Of a DNA stretch of 32,322 nucleotides, positions 15,602-23,938 are shown piece after piece (position 1 is the stretch's first letter; each line of letters begins with the position of its first letter). The stretch covers positions 1-32,322 of the forward strand of contig JAPKAV010000016.1 in NCBI GenBank assembly GCA_028825115.1. Direction: 5' to 3'. The DNA comes from Candidatus Nanopelagicales bacterium. GTDB lineage: Bacteria > Actinomycetota > Actinomycetes > S36-B12. The notes under the pieces are model-generated. The model saw only the letters and a program-made list of their open reading frames with translations, was not told the DNA's origin and ran no database searches. The position numbers and the translations under genes were made by a program.

Positions 15602-18154
15602 ATGGCTTCCCGCACGTCTACGCGCACGCGTGGATCTTCCCCGAACAAGGCAAAAAGCAACCCCAAGAAGAAGACGCCCGCTCGCTCGCGGCGCAAGAAT
15701 TCAGGGCCGGCCAGGCCAGGTCCGGTACCGAGAGCGTTTGCCGGGTTTGCCCGCGCAATTGGTCGCACTTGGACCGGTGTTGCCCACTTAGCTGGCGGTG
15801 CGGCACGGGGAATTGGTCGGGGCGCCAAAGAGCTTGACCCGGCTGTCCGCCGGGATGGACTCGGCCTGTCCCTCATTGCCGGGGCGATTATTTTGGTTGC
15901 AGCCACCTGGTTTGGCGTTGACGGATGGTTCATCTCATGGACAGCGATGCTGGCCACTTCATTATTCGGAGCATTAGCGTGGATTACGCCACTTCTTCTC
16001 ATCGCACTTGCGTGGCGTTTTCTTCGTCACCCGGATCAAAACGGCGCGACCGGACGACTAGCAATTGGCACCGCGGCACTAGTTGTTAGCGTGCTCGGTC
16101 TGTGGCATTTGGTGCAAGGCACCTCGACGCCCAGTGACGGCGCCGACGCCATGAACAGTGCCGGTGGCACGCTTGGGTGGGTTGTTACCGCTCCGGTGGG
16201 AGCGGCGCTGGGTTCAATCGTAACCGGGTTTCTACTCGTAATTTTAGGTTTTTTTGGATACTTGGTACTCACCAAAACTACGATCGCACGCTTACGTGAA
16301 ATTGCGATTGGTGGTTTGGGCCGGCTTCGCGGGGAAGTTTCACTTCGTGTTGAAGCCGAGAATGAGTTCGAAGAGGAAGTTCTTGTGCCTGAATTGGGTG
16401 GTGAAATTCATGTTTCACCAGGTTTTGCAGATCCCAACGGAGTTTTGCGGGTGAATCATTCAGATTTGACGTTGGTGGGAGACGAACCATTTATTTCGCC
16501 GATTCCAACCGAAGATGAACGCCCCGCTGCCGCGCTCATGGCGGGAATAGATTCCACCGCACGCACACACACGGATTCGCGTGAGGACACGATTATCGTG
16601 TCCGCCAGCACTGCGGCGGTACCCGCCAAAAATGCAACCGAGATCGTTGCCAAGCATCAGGTCGCCGAGCAGTTGCCACTGACTCCTCGCACTGCCTACC
16701 GACTACCCAAGGGAGACTTGCTTAAATTAGGGCCCGCGCACAAGACAGCCACAAAGGCTAATGACCATGTTGTCAGCGCGCTGACTGAGGTACTGACCCA
16801 GTTTGGAATTGATGCCCGAGTGGTCGGATTTATGCGGGGCCCCACAGTGACTCGATACGAAATTGAGCTAGGACCAAGTGTAAAAGTCGAACGAGTGACC
16901 GCTCTGAGCAAAAATATTGCTTATGCCGTAGCCAGCGCAGAGGTCCGGATTCTTAGTCCTATTCCCGGCAAAAAAGCCATTGGGATTGAAATCCCCAATA
17001 CTGACCGCGAGTTGGTTGCTTTAGGAGATGTACTCAAAAGCAATGTTGCGGCTAACGACCAGCATCCCATGGTGGTGGCTTTAGGAAAAGATGTTGAGGG
17101 TGGTTTCGTTGTTGCAAACCTGGCTAAAATGCCCCACATCTTGGTAGCAGGGGCAACGGGAGCAGGTAAGAGTAGCTGCATCAACTCGCTGATTACCTCG
17201 ATTTTGATGCGCTCAACCCCGGAGGAAGTGCGCATGATTCTGATTGATCCCAAGCGGGTCGAGTTAACAATTTATGAAGGTGTGCCGCACTTGATCACGC
17301 CGATCATCACTAGCCCGAAAAAGGCAGCGGACGCATTGCAATGGGTTGTTAAAGAAATGGATCGACGCTATGACGATCTTTCTACGTTTGGGTTTAGGCA
17401 TATTGATGACTTCAATAAGGCGGTTCGATCAGGCAAGGTGAAACCACTACCAGGCTCACAGCGCAAAATCGAGGCGTATCCATATCTGTTGATAATTGTT
17501 GACGAGCTCGCTGATCTCATGATGGTTGCTCCACGCGATGTGGAGGACTGCGTTGTACGCATCACCCAGTTGGCACGTGCTGCCGGTATTCATTTGGTTC
17601 TTGCAACACAGCGACCCAGTGTTGATGTTGTTACTGGCCTGATCAAGGCGAACGTTCCCAGCCGTCTGGCGTTCGCTACATCAAGTCTTACGGACAGTCG
17701 GGTAATTTTGGATCAGCCTGGAGCGGAAAAACTGGTCGGGCAAGGGGACGGGCTTTTCCTCCCCATGGGCGAGAATAAGACAATGCGGATTCAGGGTGCT
17801 TTTGTATCCGAACACGAGATCCGTGACATCGTGGGCCATTGCAAGGACCAGTGGGCCGCGGATTATCTCGACGAAGTGACTATTCCTGCTGCATCAACGA
17901 GAGAGATTGACGCAGATATTGGCGGCGATCTTGATGTACTGCTGCAGGCGGTTGAGTTGGTTGTGGGAACCCAATTTGGCTCAACCTCAATGCTGCAACG
18001 CAAGCTAAGGGTCGGGTTCGCTAAAGCCGGGCGATTAATGGACCTGATGGAGTCCCGTGGGGTAGTGGGACCCAGCGAAGGGTCAAAGGCTCGCGATGTG
18101 CTGGTTTCAGCCGATGAACTTCCGGGCTTAATCCTTTCAATCCGTGGGGGATAG
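15602..18154 (+). CDS. ftsK: DNA translocase FtsK/SpoIIIE
   Basis: FtsK pumps double-stranded DNA at the division septum to clear the chromosome terminus. The 850-residue protein starts with a basic Ser/Arg/Lys-rich tail (about 1-85). About four membrane segments follow (about 87-225), then an acidic linker (about 235-370). The motor has Walker A GATGAGKS at 517-524 and Walker B around D634-E635 (IIVDELADLMM). A C-terminal gamma winged-helix domain (about 780-840) reads KOPS-type DNA. The start at 15602 is chosen for the initial basic tail and the upstream -10 box. It ends in TAG, which forms part of the presumed rimO promoter. Confidence 0.96.
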   Translation: MASRTSTRTRGSSPNKAKSNPKKKTPARSRRKNSGPARPGPVPRAFAGFARAIGRTWTGVAHLAGGAARGIGRGAKELDPAVRRDGLGLSLIAGAIILVAATWFGVDGWFISWTAMLATSLFGALAWITPLLLIALAWRFLRHPDQNGATGRLAIGTAALVVSVLGLWHLVQGTSTPSDGADAMNSAGGTLGWVVTAPVGAALGSIVTGFLLVILGFFGYLVLTKTTIARLREIAIGGLGRLRGEVSLRVEAENEFEEEVLVPELGGEIHVSPGFADPNGVLRVNHSDLTLVGDEPFISPIPTEDERPAAALMAGIDSTARTHTDSREDTIIVSASTAAVPAKNATEIVAKHQVAEQLPLTPRTAYRLPKGDLLKLGPAHKTATKANDHVVSALTEVLTQFGIDARVVGFMRGPTVTRYEIELGPSVKVERVTALSKNIAYAVASAEVRILSPIPGKKAIGIEIPNTDRELVALGDVLKSNVAANDQHPMVVALGKDVEGGFVVANLAKMPHILVAGATGAGKSSCINSLITSILMRSTPEEVRMILIDPKRVELTIYEGVPHLITPIITSPKKAADALQWVVKEMDRRYDDLSTFGFRHIDDFNKAVRSGKVKPLPGSQRKIEAYPYLLIIVDELADLMMVAPRDVEDCVVRITQLARAAGIHLVLATQRPSVDVVTGLIKANVPSRLAFATSSLTDSRVILDQPGAEKLVGQGDGLFLPMGENKTMRIQGAFVSEHEIRDIVGHCKDQWAADYLDEVTIPAASTREIDADIGGDLDVLLQAVELVVGTQFGSTSMLQRKLRVGFAKAGRLMDLMESRGVVGPSEGSKARDVLVSADELPGLILSIRGG

Positions 18155-18157
18155 ACT
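18152..18157 (+). promoter_or_regulatory. Candidate -10 box of leaderless rimO, sharing the ftsK stop
   Basis: TAGACT begins with the TAG stop codon of ftsK (18152-18154) and stands 6 nt before the GTG at 18164. A weak TTAATC lies 18 nt further upstream (18128-18133). Confidence 0.45.
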
Positions 18158-18163
18158 TTGGGG

Positions 18164-19609
18164 GTGTCGGAGAAAACTGTTGCAATCATCACCATGGGCT
18201 GCGCCCGCAATGAAGTTGACTCCGAAGAGCTCGCCGCAAGATTAGAGTCACAGGGTTGGACTTTGGTCAAGGATGCTGAGCATGCTGAAGCGGTAATGGT
18301 GAACACCTGTGGCTTCGTGGACATCGCGAAGGCGGATTCAATTAACACGATCATTGAAGCAGCAGATCTTAAAGAGAGCGGCGGGGCGACCAAAGCGGTA
18401 GTTGCGGTTGGTTGCTTGGCGCAAAGGTACGGTTCTGAACTGGCGAGTGACTTACCTGAAGCTGATGCAGTGCTCAGCTTCGACGACTACCCGAAGATCG
18501 GCGAGCGCCTTGATGCGGTGATGCGTGGGGAAAAGATCACCGCCCACACGCCGAGTGATCGGCGGGCATTATTGCCCATTAGCCCAGTTGACCGCGCGGC
18601 TAACACCAATCCGATTCCCGGACACGGCTCACAAGAAGTAATGCCCGCTGCAGATGGCGCGTTAGCGTGGCAGCCACCGATCCTGCGCACACGACTAGAG
18701 AATTCACCGGTAGCTCCGGTAAAGCTGGCGTCAGGGTGCGACCGTCGGTGCACCTTTTGTGCGATCCCTTCATTTCGTGGCTCATTCATTTCGCGACCGC
18801 CCTCTGATGTGGTGGCGGAGGTGGCTTGGCTAGCGGGCCTTGGTGTTACCGAAGCCGTCTTGGTGAGCGAGAACTCGACGTCATACGGGAAGGACCTGGG
18901 GGATTTGCGGTTACTGGAGTCTTTACTCCCCGCGATTGGTCAGGGAACTGATATTGCCCGAATTCGGGTCGCGTACCTGCAACCCGCCGAAGTTCGCCCA
19001 GATCTATTGACCGTCATGGCTAACACTGCGGTTGTCGCTCCGTATTTCGATTTATCCTTTCAGCATGCGTCGGCCACATTGCTACGCCGAATGAAACGCT
19101 TTGGCGGTAAAGATTCATTTCTCGAACTCATCGCAACGATTCGAGATCTTTCGCCCGCCGCGGGGATTCGCAGTAACGTGATTGTAGGTTTTCCGGGTGA
19201 AAGCGATGAAGAATTTGCAGAACTCATCGCATTTTTAGATCAGGCACGACTTGATGCGGTGGGGGTTTTTTCCTACAGTGATGAGGAAGGTACCGAGGCT
19301 TTTAATCTTGAGCCCAAAGTTGACCAAGGTGTAATCGATGCGCGGGTGCGTCGGATCACCGATCTCGTTGACGAGCTGATGGCTCAGCGAGCCCAAGATA
19401 GAATCGGTGAGTTAGTTCAGGTTGTTATTGAATCTTTTGACGAAGAATCTAACTGCTACGTCGGTCACGCTGGGCATCAAGGACCTGATGACGGTGAGAC
19501 GCAAATTTTGGGAGCCGCGGGGACCAAGGCACTGGAGATAGGCCAGCTGGTGTCCGTGCGAGTCATTGACAGCAGTGGCGTTGACCTGGTCGCGGAGTTG
19601 GAAAATTAG
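18164..19609 (+). CDS. rimO: Ribosomal protein S12 methylthiotransferase RimO
   Basis: RimO is a radical-SAM enzyme that adds a methylthio group to a conserved aspartate of ribosomal protein S12. The N-terminal methylthiotransferase domain has cysteines in [12 protein letters not shown] (C13), VNTCGF and VGCLAQRY. The radical-SAM cluster CDRRCTFC is at residues 192-199. The C-terminal TRAM domain begins near [14 protein letters not shown]. Length is 481 residues, with an insertion before the radical-SAM motif as in other actinobacterial RimO proteins. RimO rather than MiaB is supported by [11 protein letters not shown] and CAIPSFRG; a clear MiaB is encoded separately at 26919. The stop overlaps the pgsA GTG by one base. 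Confidence 0.94.
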   Translation: MSEKTVAIITMGCARNEVDSEELAARLESQGWTLVKDAEHAEAVMVNTCGFVDIAKADSINTIIEAADLKESGGATKAVVAVGCLAQRYGSELASDLPEADAVLSFDDYPKIGERLDAVMRGEKITAHTPSDRRALLPISPVDRAANTNPIPGHGSQEVMPAADGALAWQPPILRTRLENSPVAPVKLASGCDRRCTFCAIPSFRGSFISRPPSDVVAEVAWLAGLGVTEAVLVSENSTSYGKDLGDLRLLESLLPAIGQGTDIARIRVAYLQPAEVRPDLLTVMANTAVVAPYFDLSFQHASATLLRRMKRFGGKDSFLELIATIRDLSPAAGIRSNVIVGFPGESDEEFAELIAFLDQARLDAVGVFSYSDEEGTEAFNLEPKVDQGVIDARVRRITDLVDELMAQRAQDRIGELVQVVIESFDEESNCYVGHAGHQGPDDGETQILGAAGTKALEIGQLVSVRVIDSSGVDLVAELEN

Positions 19610-20235
19610 TGCCAGCGCACTCACTCCCGCCCGACCATGCGGCTGATTTGCCGAACAGCACTTCAGCGTGGAATGTTGCTAACGCACTTACCGCACTGCG
19701 TGTAGCGGCAGTTCCCCTTTTGGGTTACTTATTACTGCAAGATACCCAGTCCGCGCGCAATTGGGCCGCGCTCGTATTTCTGCTCGCATCGGTAACCGAT
19801 TTTCTGGACGGTTTCGTTGCGCGCAAGTACGGCTTAATCACAACATTGGGGAAAATTGCCGATCCGATTGCCGACAAATTTCTCACCGGGGTTGCACTTG
19901 TGGGACTGTCTTACCTTGGGGCGCTTCCATGGTGGGTCACGATCGCGATAATTGCCAGAGAAATCGGAGTCACATTTCTTCGTTTCTGGGTGATCGAACA
20001 CGGGGTGATCTCGGCCTCGCGCGGTGGCAAAACTAAAACACTTACTCAAATGATTGCGATCAGCATGTATCTGGTTGAGTGGCCGGCATCGGTGCCGGAG
20101 TCGTTCGTCACTGTGTGGGACGTGTCGAAAATTTCCGTTATGGCGATAGCAGTAATACTGACACTAGGTACGGCGATTGCCTACGTTCGAAAAGCGACGC
20201 AATTGCGCAAGGAGATTGAGGTCGTTCGCAGATGA
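19609..20235 (+). CDS. pgsA: CDP-diacylglycerol-glycerol-3-phosphate 3-phosphatidyltransferase family
   Basis: This is a membrane CDP-alcohol phosphatidyltransferase; PgsA makes phosphatidylglycerol phosphate. The family signature D-x2-DG-x2-AR-x8-G-x3-D-x3-D is complete (D64, D67, G68, A71, R72, G81, D85, D89). About five hydrophobic segments are visible in 208 residues. The GTG start at 19609 overlaps the rimO TAG by one base and has no ribosome site, suggesting coupling. Actinobacteria often have several paralogues, so glycerol phosphate as acceptor is inferred from position: this is the pgsA copy found beside cinA and clgR in Streptomyces and Mycobacterium. Confidence 0.9.
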   Translation: MPAHSLPPDHAADLPNSTSAWNVANALTALRVAAVPLLGYLLLQDTQSARNWAALVFLLASVTDFLDGFVARKYGLITTLGKIADPIADKFLTGVALVGLSYLGALPWWVTIAIIAREIGVTFLRFWVIEHGVISASRGGKTKTLTQMIAISMYLVEWPASVPESFVTVWDVSKISVMAIAVILTLGTAIAYVRKATQLRKEIEVVRR

Positions 20236-20756
20236 GCTCGGCGGAGCATGGCGCAGCGCGGGTAGTTAAACTATTGCACGCCAATCGGAAGACCATCTGT
20301 ACGGCCGAGTCCTTTACAGGTGGTGAGTTAGCCAGTGCTCTGGTGGATATCGCCGGCGCGTCTGCGGTCTTTGCTGGAGGTGTGACCACCTATTCCTTGG
20401 AGGCAAAGCGGGCAGTACTGGGGTTTAGTCAGATCGAGCTAGCCGGCGGTGCCGTTTCGGCTGAAGTGGCGATCAACATGGCGCAGCGAGTCCGCAAGCT
20501 TTTTGGGACGGACTACTCACTCTCCACGACCGGGGTTGCCGGGCCAGGACCTCACCGAGGCGTCGCTGAGGGAACCGTGTGGCTGGGGTTTGCGTCCAAG
20601 ACGTCTAGTGAAGCGATCTCGGTCGATTTGGTGGGTGTCAAGGGTCCGTCCACATCAGGTTCTTCTCGAAACGTGATTAGGGCGGCGGCCGTTACGGCAG
20701 CATTAGAATTAGTGTTTACCCAAGCAGTATTTGACGAGCTTCACCCACAAACCTAA
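20232..20756 (+). CDS. pncC: CinA C-terminal domain protein, nicotinamide-nucleotide amidase
   Basis: The 174-residue protein is a stand-alone CinA C-terminal domain. Members (PncC) deamidate nicotinamide mononucleotide to nicotinate mononucleotide, recycling the by-product of NAD-dependent DNA ligase. The signature TAESFTGGELASALVDIAGAS, the FAGGVTTYSLEAKRAVLGF region and the TGVAGPGP loop are present. The N-terminal MoCF-like domain of full CinA is missing, which is common in actinobacteria. The ATG overlaps the pgsA stop by 4 nt (ATGA). The pairing of pgsA, cinA/pncC and clgR is conserved. Confidence 0.93.
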   Translation: MSSAEHGAARVVKLLHANRKTICTAESFTGGELASALVDIAGASAVFAGGVTTYSLEAKRAVLGFSQIELAGGAVSAEVAINMAQRVRKLFGTDYSLSTTGVAGPGPHRGVAEGTVWLGFASKTSSEAISVDLVGVKGPSTSGSSRNVIRAAAVTAALELVFTQAVFDELHPQT

Positions 20757-20787
20757 GCCAAGATCGGCGCAGGTCAGGTAGTGCGAG

Positions 20788-20793
20788 TACAAT
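20788..20793 (+). promoter_or_regulatory. Possible clgR -10 box
   Basis: TACAAT in the 91-nt gap after pncC would start a transcript near 20800 with a leader of about 48 nt, including the AAAGGAAGGA ribosome site at 20831-20840. No clear -35 box or ClgR palindrome is seen. Confidence 0.4.
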
Positions 20794-20847
20794 TAGGGTA
20801 CCGCTTTAGAGCAACGGGTGTGAGGCTGCAAAAGGAAGGAACTGGAC

Positions 20848-21126
20848 ATGATCGTTTTACGCAATGTGATCGGTGATGAACTTCGCCGTCGTCGTCAAGA
20901 TCAAGGTCGTACGCTGCGTGATATTTCAGGGGCCGCTTCGGTCTCACTCGGTTACCTGTCCGAAATTGAGCGCGGGCAAAAGGAAGCTTCCTCCGAGCTG
21001 ATCGCAGCTATTTGCGGAGCCTTGGATGTGTCACTGTCTGACATTTTGGCATCGGTAAGTACCCAAGTTGCCCACGCTGAATCTGTGGATCCTATTACCT
21101 ACCCAAACGCCATTTCCGCGATTTAG
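20848..21126 (+). CDS. clgR: ClgR-type XRE transcription regulator
   Basis: ClgR activates clp protease and other stress genes in actinobacteria. The 92-residue protein is essentially one XRE helix-turn-helix domain (about residues 7-65), with the recognition region [20 protein letters not shown] that is characteristic of ClgR. The remaining short tail is unlike the recognised tails that I know, and it does not end in Ala-Ala. A strong ribosome site precedes the ATG. Position behind pncC and before the DUF3046/recA region matches Streptomyces and Mycobacterium. Targets in this organism are inferred only from the family. Confidence 0.92.
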   Translation: MIVLRNVIGDELRRRRQDQGRTLRDISGAASVSLGYLSEIERGQKEASSELIAAICGALDVSLSDILASVSTQVAHAESVDPITYPNAISAI

Positions 21127-21165
21127 TTGTCCACGTCATAAGTTGATAGTTGGTACCTGCTAGTC

Positions 21166-21357
21166 GTGCGTCTGAGCGATATGTCCGAACGACTCGAGCA
21201 CTTGATCGGGCCAGATCACTGCACTTCGTGGCGCAAAGACATCGTGTTGCCGGGTCTTGGTGACACTGTTGATGGCGCGGTATCGGCAGGCGTGCAAACC
21301 GCTGACATATGGCAAGCCGTGTGCGATTTCGTCGAAGTGCCGGGCACTTTGCTCTAG
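21166..21357 (+). CDS. DUF3046 family protein
   Basis: The 63-residue product, beginning MRLSDMSERLEHLIG and ending with IWQAVCDFVEVP, resembles the actinobacterial DUF3046 family (Rv2738c-like). That family is found next to recA and recX in mycobacteria. No function is established. It is a soluble, acidic small protein with no membrane segment or metal motif. The GTG at 21166 has no good ribosome site or TANNNT box at the right spacing, so it may be translated from the clgR message, 39 nt after the clgR stop. Its TAG stop forms the first bases of the presumed MFS -10 box. Confidence 0.82.
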   Translation: MRLSDMSERLEHLIGPDHCTSWRKDIVLPGLGDTVDGAVSAGVQTADIWQAVCDFVEVPGTLL

Positions 21358-21360
21358 GAT
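21355..21360 (+). promoter_or_regulatory. Candidate -10 box of the leaderless MFS gene, sharing a stop codon
   Basis: TAGGAT starts with the DUF3046 TAG stop (21355-21357) and lies 6 nt before the GTG at 21367. No Shine-Dalgarno sequence intervenes. Confidence 0.45.
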
Positions 21361-21366
21361 TTACAG

Positions 21367-22674
21367 GTGAGTCACGCGACAGGAGCCAGTCGAACCAAGT
21401 GGGCACCGAATTCGTTACATACATCTGGAGTGCTCGCTGTCCATAAACGATCCATTGCGACTCTGTCGGCTGCGCAAGTGTGTGGTGGAATCGCGATTGC
21501 AGGCTCAATGCCTGCCGGGGCATTATTGGCCGTATCCCTGACAGGCTCGGAAGCTTTTGCCGGTCTCGCACAAACAGCGGGTGTGCTGGGCGCCGCGATT
21601 TTTGCACTGCCTCTCGCACGGATCGCTTTGACCAAAGGACGCAGGCCAGCGCTGGCCACTGGTTACGGTCTGGGAATTCTGGGAGCAATTTTGGTGATCG
21701 GTGGAGCGGTATCGCGTCAGGTGGCGCTGGTCCTAATCGGTTCACTCTTTTTAGGTGTTGCGAGTGCGGCCAGTCTTCAGGCGCGATACGCCGCGACGGA
21801 CTTAGCATTGCCAGAGCAGCGGGCGCGCTCGTTGTCCTATGTCGTGTGGGCGGCAACAATCGGGGCGGTGCTCGGGCCAAACCTTCTCAACTTTAGTGGC
21901 TCGGTGGGCTTGAGTCTGGGGCTGCCGCAGCTCTCAGGTCTATATGTAATCGCCGGGATATCTTTGACTCTAGCGGTGGCGATACTTGTTGTCGCATTGC
22001 GACCGGACCCGTTTATTCTTGCGCGGCAGGTGCGTCAAGCGGCAGATCCCGGAAACGAAATCCAGCACCCAAAATTGCGTGATGGAATCGCACATTTACA
22101 CACCCGACCGCGTGCGGTTCTGGGAATAGCGACAATCTCGATCGGGCACGTCGTCATGATTATGGTGATGGTGATGACACCCGTTCATATGGCCCATGTG
22201 GATGTAACACTGCAACTAATCGGCCTAGTGATCAGCGTGCATGTCGCCGGAATGTATGCCTTCTCGCCATTGGTGGGAAGCGCGGTTGATCGTTTCGGTC
22301 GGGTCCCCATGATCATTGTTGGAGCAATGATTCTCGCCGCGAGTTGTGTGATTTCGGGGCTGGCACCGGCCGACGATGTCGTGGTTTTGGGAGTCGGATT
22401 GTTCCTTCTTGGCCTGGGCTGGTCATTCACCCTGATTGCTGGTTCGACTTTGGTCACCGACTCCGTTGACGCTGATGAGAGACCCTCAGTGCAAGGGCTG
22501 TCGGATCTGTGCATGAACGCAGCCGGAGCGCTGGGTGGAGTTGCTGCGGGAATAATGATGTGGTGGGCCGGGTACCTCTGGCTCTGCGCGGTTGCAACTC
22601 TCCCACTAGTGGCCTTGATCATCTGGATTAACCTCTCGGCGTGTCGCGAGCGTTCGAACGCACGTTCGATATAG
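21367..22674 (+). CDS. MFS transporter
   Basis: The 435-residue protein has about twelve hydrophobic segments in two halves, joined by a charged loop near residues 220-250 (RPDPFILARQVRQAAD). The basic loop after the second segment (LTKGRRPALATGYGLG) and its weaker repeat in the second half (VDRFGRVPMI) are the usual MFS signatures. The first 35 residues are polar. The substrate is not predictable; an efflux role is possible. Its 3' end carries a perfect SOS box and the TAG that forms the presumed recA -10 box, so the last codons are under double constraint. Confidence 0.88.
   Translation: MSHATGASRTKWAPNSLHTSGVLAVHKRSIATLSAAQVCGGIAIAGSMPAGALLAVSLTGSEAFAGLAQTAGVLGAAIFALPLARIALTKGRRPALATGYGLGILGAILVIGGAVSRQVALVLIGSLFLGVASAASLQARYAATDLALPEQRARSLSYVVWAATIGAVLGPNLLNFSGSVGLSLGLPQLSGLYVIAGISLTLAVAILVVALRPDPFILARQVRQAADPGNEIQHPKLRDGIAHLHTRPRAVLGIATISIGHVVMIMVMVMTPVHMAHVDVTLQLIGLVISVHVAGMYAFSPLVGSAVDRFGRVPMIIVGAMILAASCVISGLAPADDVVVLGVGLFLLGLGWSFTLIAGSTLVTDSVDADERPSVQGLSDLCMNAAGALGGVAAGIMMWWAGYLWLCAVATLPLVALIIWINLSACRERSNARSI
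22654..22669 (+). promoter_or_regulatory. LexA SOS box of recA
   Basis: TCGAAC-GCAC-GTTCGA is a perfect dyad matching the LexA site known in Bacillus and actinobacteria (core GAAC-N4-GTTC). It lies within the last codons of the MFS gene and directly upstream of the presumed recA -10 box (22672-22677). LexA bound here would cover the -35 to -10 region. Confidence 0.9.
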
Positions 22675-22677
22675 GCT
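22672..22677 (+). promoter_or_regulatory. Candidate recA -10 box, sharing the MFS stop codon
   Basis: TAGGCT begins with the TAG stop of the MFS gene and sits 2 nt after the SOS box. The same hexamer precedes dapA. Transcription would begin near 22684, giving recA a leader of about 160 nt. Confidence 0.5.
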
Positions 22678-22694
22678 TACATGGCTGGGTTGAG

Positions 22695-22703
22695 TTATCA
22701 ACA
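22695..22703 (+). promoter_or_regulatory. DnaA-box-like 9-mer 1
   Basis: TTATCAACA differs at one position from the DnaA box TTATCCACA. It lies in the recA leader, 20 bp from a perfect box in the same orientation. Confidence 0.4.
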
Positions 22704-22706
22704 GCC

Positions 22707-22764
22707 CTAGGTGCTTATCCACATCAGGAAATCATCTGGAGCAAATGTCAGTGCTCGCACCTAG
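22707..22764 (+). promoter_or_regulatory. Inverted repeat structure in the recA leader
   Basis: CTAGGTGC (22707-22714) is the exact complement of GCACCTAG (22757-22764). Inside, GAGCA (22739-22743) pairs with TGCTC (22752-22756) and directly abuts the outer 3' arm, so the two stems could stack. The recA ribosome site (GAGGAG, 22832-22837) is outside the structure. The perfect DnaA box lies in the loop region. Confidence 0.4.
22715..22723 (+). promoter_or_regulatory. DnaA box (perfect 9-mer) upstream of recA
   Basis: TTATCCACA equals the classical high-affinity DnaA box. With the near-match at 22695 it forms a directly repeated pair spaced 20 bp start to start, about two helical turns. There is no AT-rich unwinding region or dnaA/dnaN gene here, so this is not an origin; a regulatory or titration role is possible. 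Confidence 0.5.
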
Positions 22765-22843
22765 CCTCGGACAAACATAAAAGAGTGAAGTGCTCCAGTT
22801 GCAGGCCAGCTGAGATCATGGACCCAGGGTTGAGGAGAAGAGC

Positions 22844-23926
22844 ATGGTAAATACAGAGAAGGACCGCGAAAAGGCCCTTGACAGCGCGCTAGCCCAGATT
22901 GAGCGTCAGTTTGGGAAGGGTTCGCTGATGCGCCTTGGTGATTCCGAGCGTGTGCCCATTGAGGTGATTCCAACCGGATCAATTGCACTTGACATAGCGC
23001 TCGGCATTGGGGGATTGCCACGCGGTCGAATCGTTGAGATTTACGGTCCAGAATCTTCGGGTAAAACGACGGTGGCCCTTCACGCCATCGCTAGCGTACA
23101 GGCGCGTGGCGGACTGGCGGCCTTTATTGACGCGGAGCACGCCCTAGACCCAGAGTACGCCGGAAATCTTGGGGTAGACCTTGACAACCTCTACGTTTCT
23201 CAGCCAGACACGGGAGAGCAAGCACTGGAAATTTGCGACACGCTCGTCCGCTCGGGTGCGATTGATCTGGTAGTCATTGACTCGGTAGCCGCACTCACAC
23301 CTCGAGCAGAGATTGAAGGTGACATGGGAGATTCACACATGGGTCTTCAGGCACGGCTCATGAGCCAGGCTTTGCGCAAGATGGCAGGCCCGCTGAGTAA
23401 TACAAACACCACCGCCATATTTATTAACCAATTGCGGGAAAAGATCGGGGTGATGTTTGGTTCACCGGAGACCACGACCGGTGGTAAGGCACTGAAGTTC
23501 TACTCCTCGGTCCGGCTCGATGTGCGTCGGATTGAGACCCTCAAGGGAGGCACGGAAGCTGTGGGTAACCGCACCCGGATCAAAGTTGTCAAGAACAAAG
23601 TTGCACCGCCTTTTAAGCAAGCCGAGTTCGACATCCTGTACGGGGAAGGAATTTCCCGCGAGGGTTCACTTATTGATATTGGGGTGGATCAGGGGATTGT
23701 TCGCAAGGCAGGAGCTTGGTACACCTATGAAGGCGACCAGTTGGGACAAGGGAAGGAAAACGCACGGACTTTCCTGAAAGACAATCTTGACTTAGCCAAC
23801 GAAATTGAGAAACGAATTCTTGAGCAACTTGGTATGGGCGCAAAAATTAATGAACCTGCGGAAGTAGCGCCAGTCAAGGCGTCAAAGGCTACAAAAGGTG
23901 CCGAAACCCAAGGCGAAGACGAGTAG
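22844..23926 (+). CDS. recA: Recombinase RecA
   Basis: RecA forms filaments on single-stranded DNA, catalyses strand exchange and triggers LexA self-cleavage. The 360-residue protein is intact, without an intein. Walker A GPESSGKT is at 68-75. The Walker B region [10 protein letters not shown], loop L1 around [10 protein letters not shown], the [21 protein letters not shown] region and loop L2 are all conserved. GAGGAG at 22832-22837 precedes the ATG. An SOS box and -10 lie about 170 nt upstream. The C-terminal tail is Lys/Ala/Glu-rich. recX follows after 12 nt, in the same transcription unit. Confidence 0.99.
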   Translation: MVNTEKDREKALDSALAQIERQFGKGSLMRLGDSERVPIEVIPTGSIALDIALGIGGLPRGRIVEIYGPESSGKTTVALHAIASVQARGGLAAFIDAEHALDPEYAGNLGVDLDNLYVSQPDTGEQALEICDTLVRSGAIDLVVIDSVAALTPRAEIEGDMGDSHMGLQARLMSQALRKMAGPLSNTNTTAIFINQLREKIGVMFGSPETTTGGKALKFYSSVRLDVRRIETLKGGTEAVGNRTRIKVVKNKVAPPFKQAEFDILYGEGISREGSLIDIGVDQGIVRKAGAWYTYEGDQLGQGKENARTFLKDNLDLANEIEKRILEQLGMGAKINEPAEVAPVKASKATKGAETQGEDE

Positions 23927-23938
23927 CAGCGCCGTTTG

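Noticed and set aside
20805-20815. Possible ClgR operator upstream of clgR (CGCTTTAGAGC)
   Set aside because: The half-sites do not align with the published type of ClgR palindrome without a shift, so the dyad is too weak to support.
21127-21135. TTGTCCACG, one base from a GC-rich-type DnaA box, after clgR
   Set aside because: It is a single imperfect site with no partner nearby, so it is probably chance.
21095-21880. A 261-codon minus-strand frame over DUF3046 and the MFS start
   Set aside because: It is an Arg/Pro/Ser-rich shadow; DUF3046 and MFS on the plus strand are recognisable.
22681-22710. A 9-codon open frame (ATG to TAG) at the start of the recA leader
   Set aside because: It has no ribosome site, the ATG is only 3 nt from the -10 box, and no regulatory codon run is present.
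22695-22723. Replication origin
   Set aside because: There are only two DnaA-like boxes, with no AT-rich unwinding element and no dnaA, dnaN or rpmH nearby.
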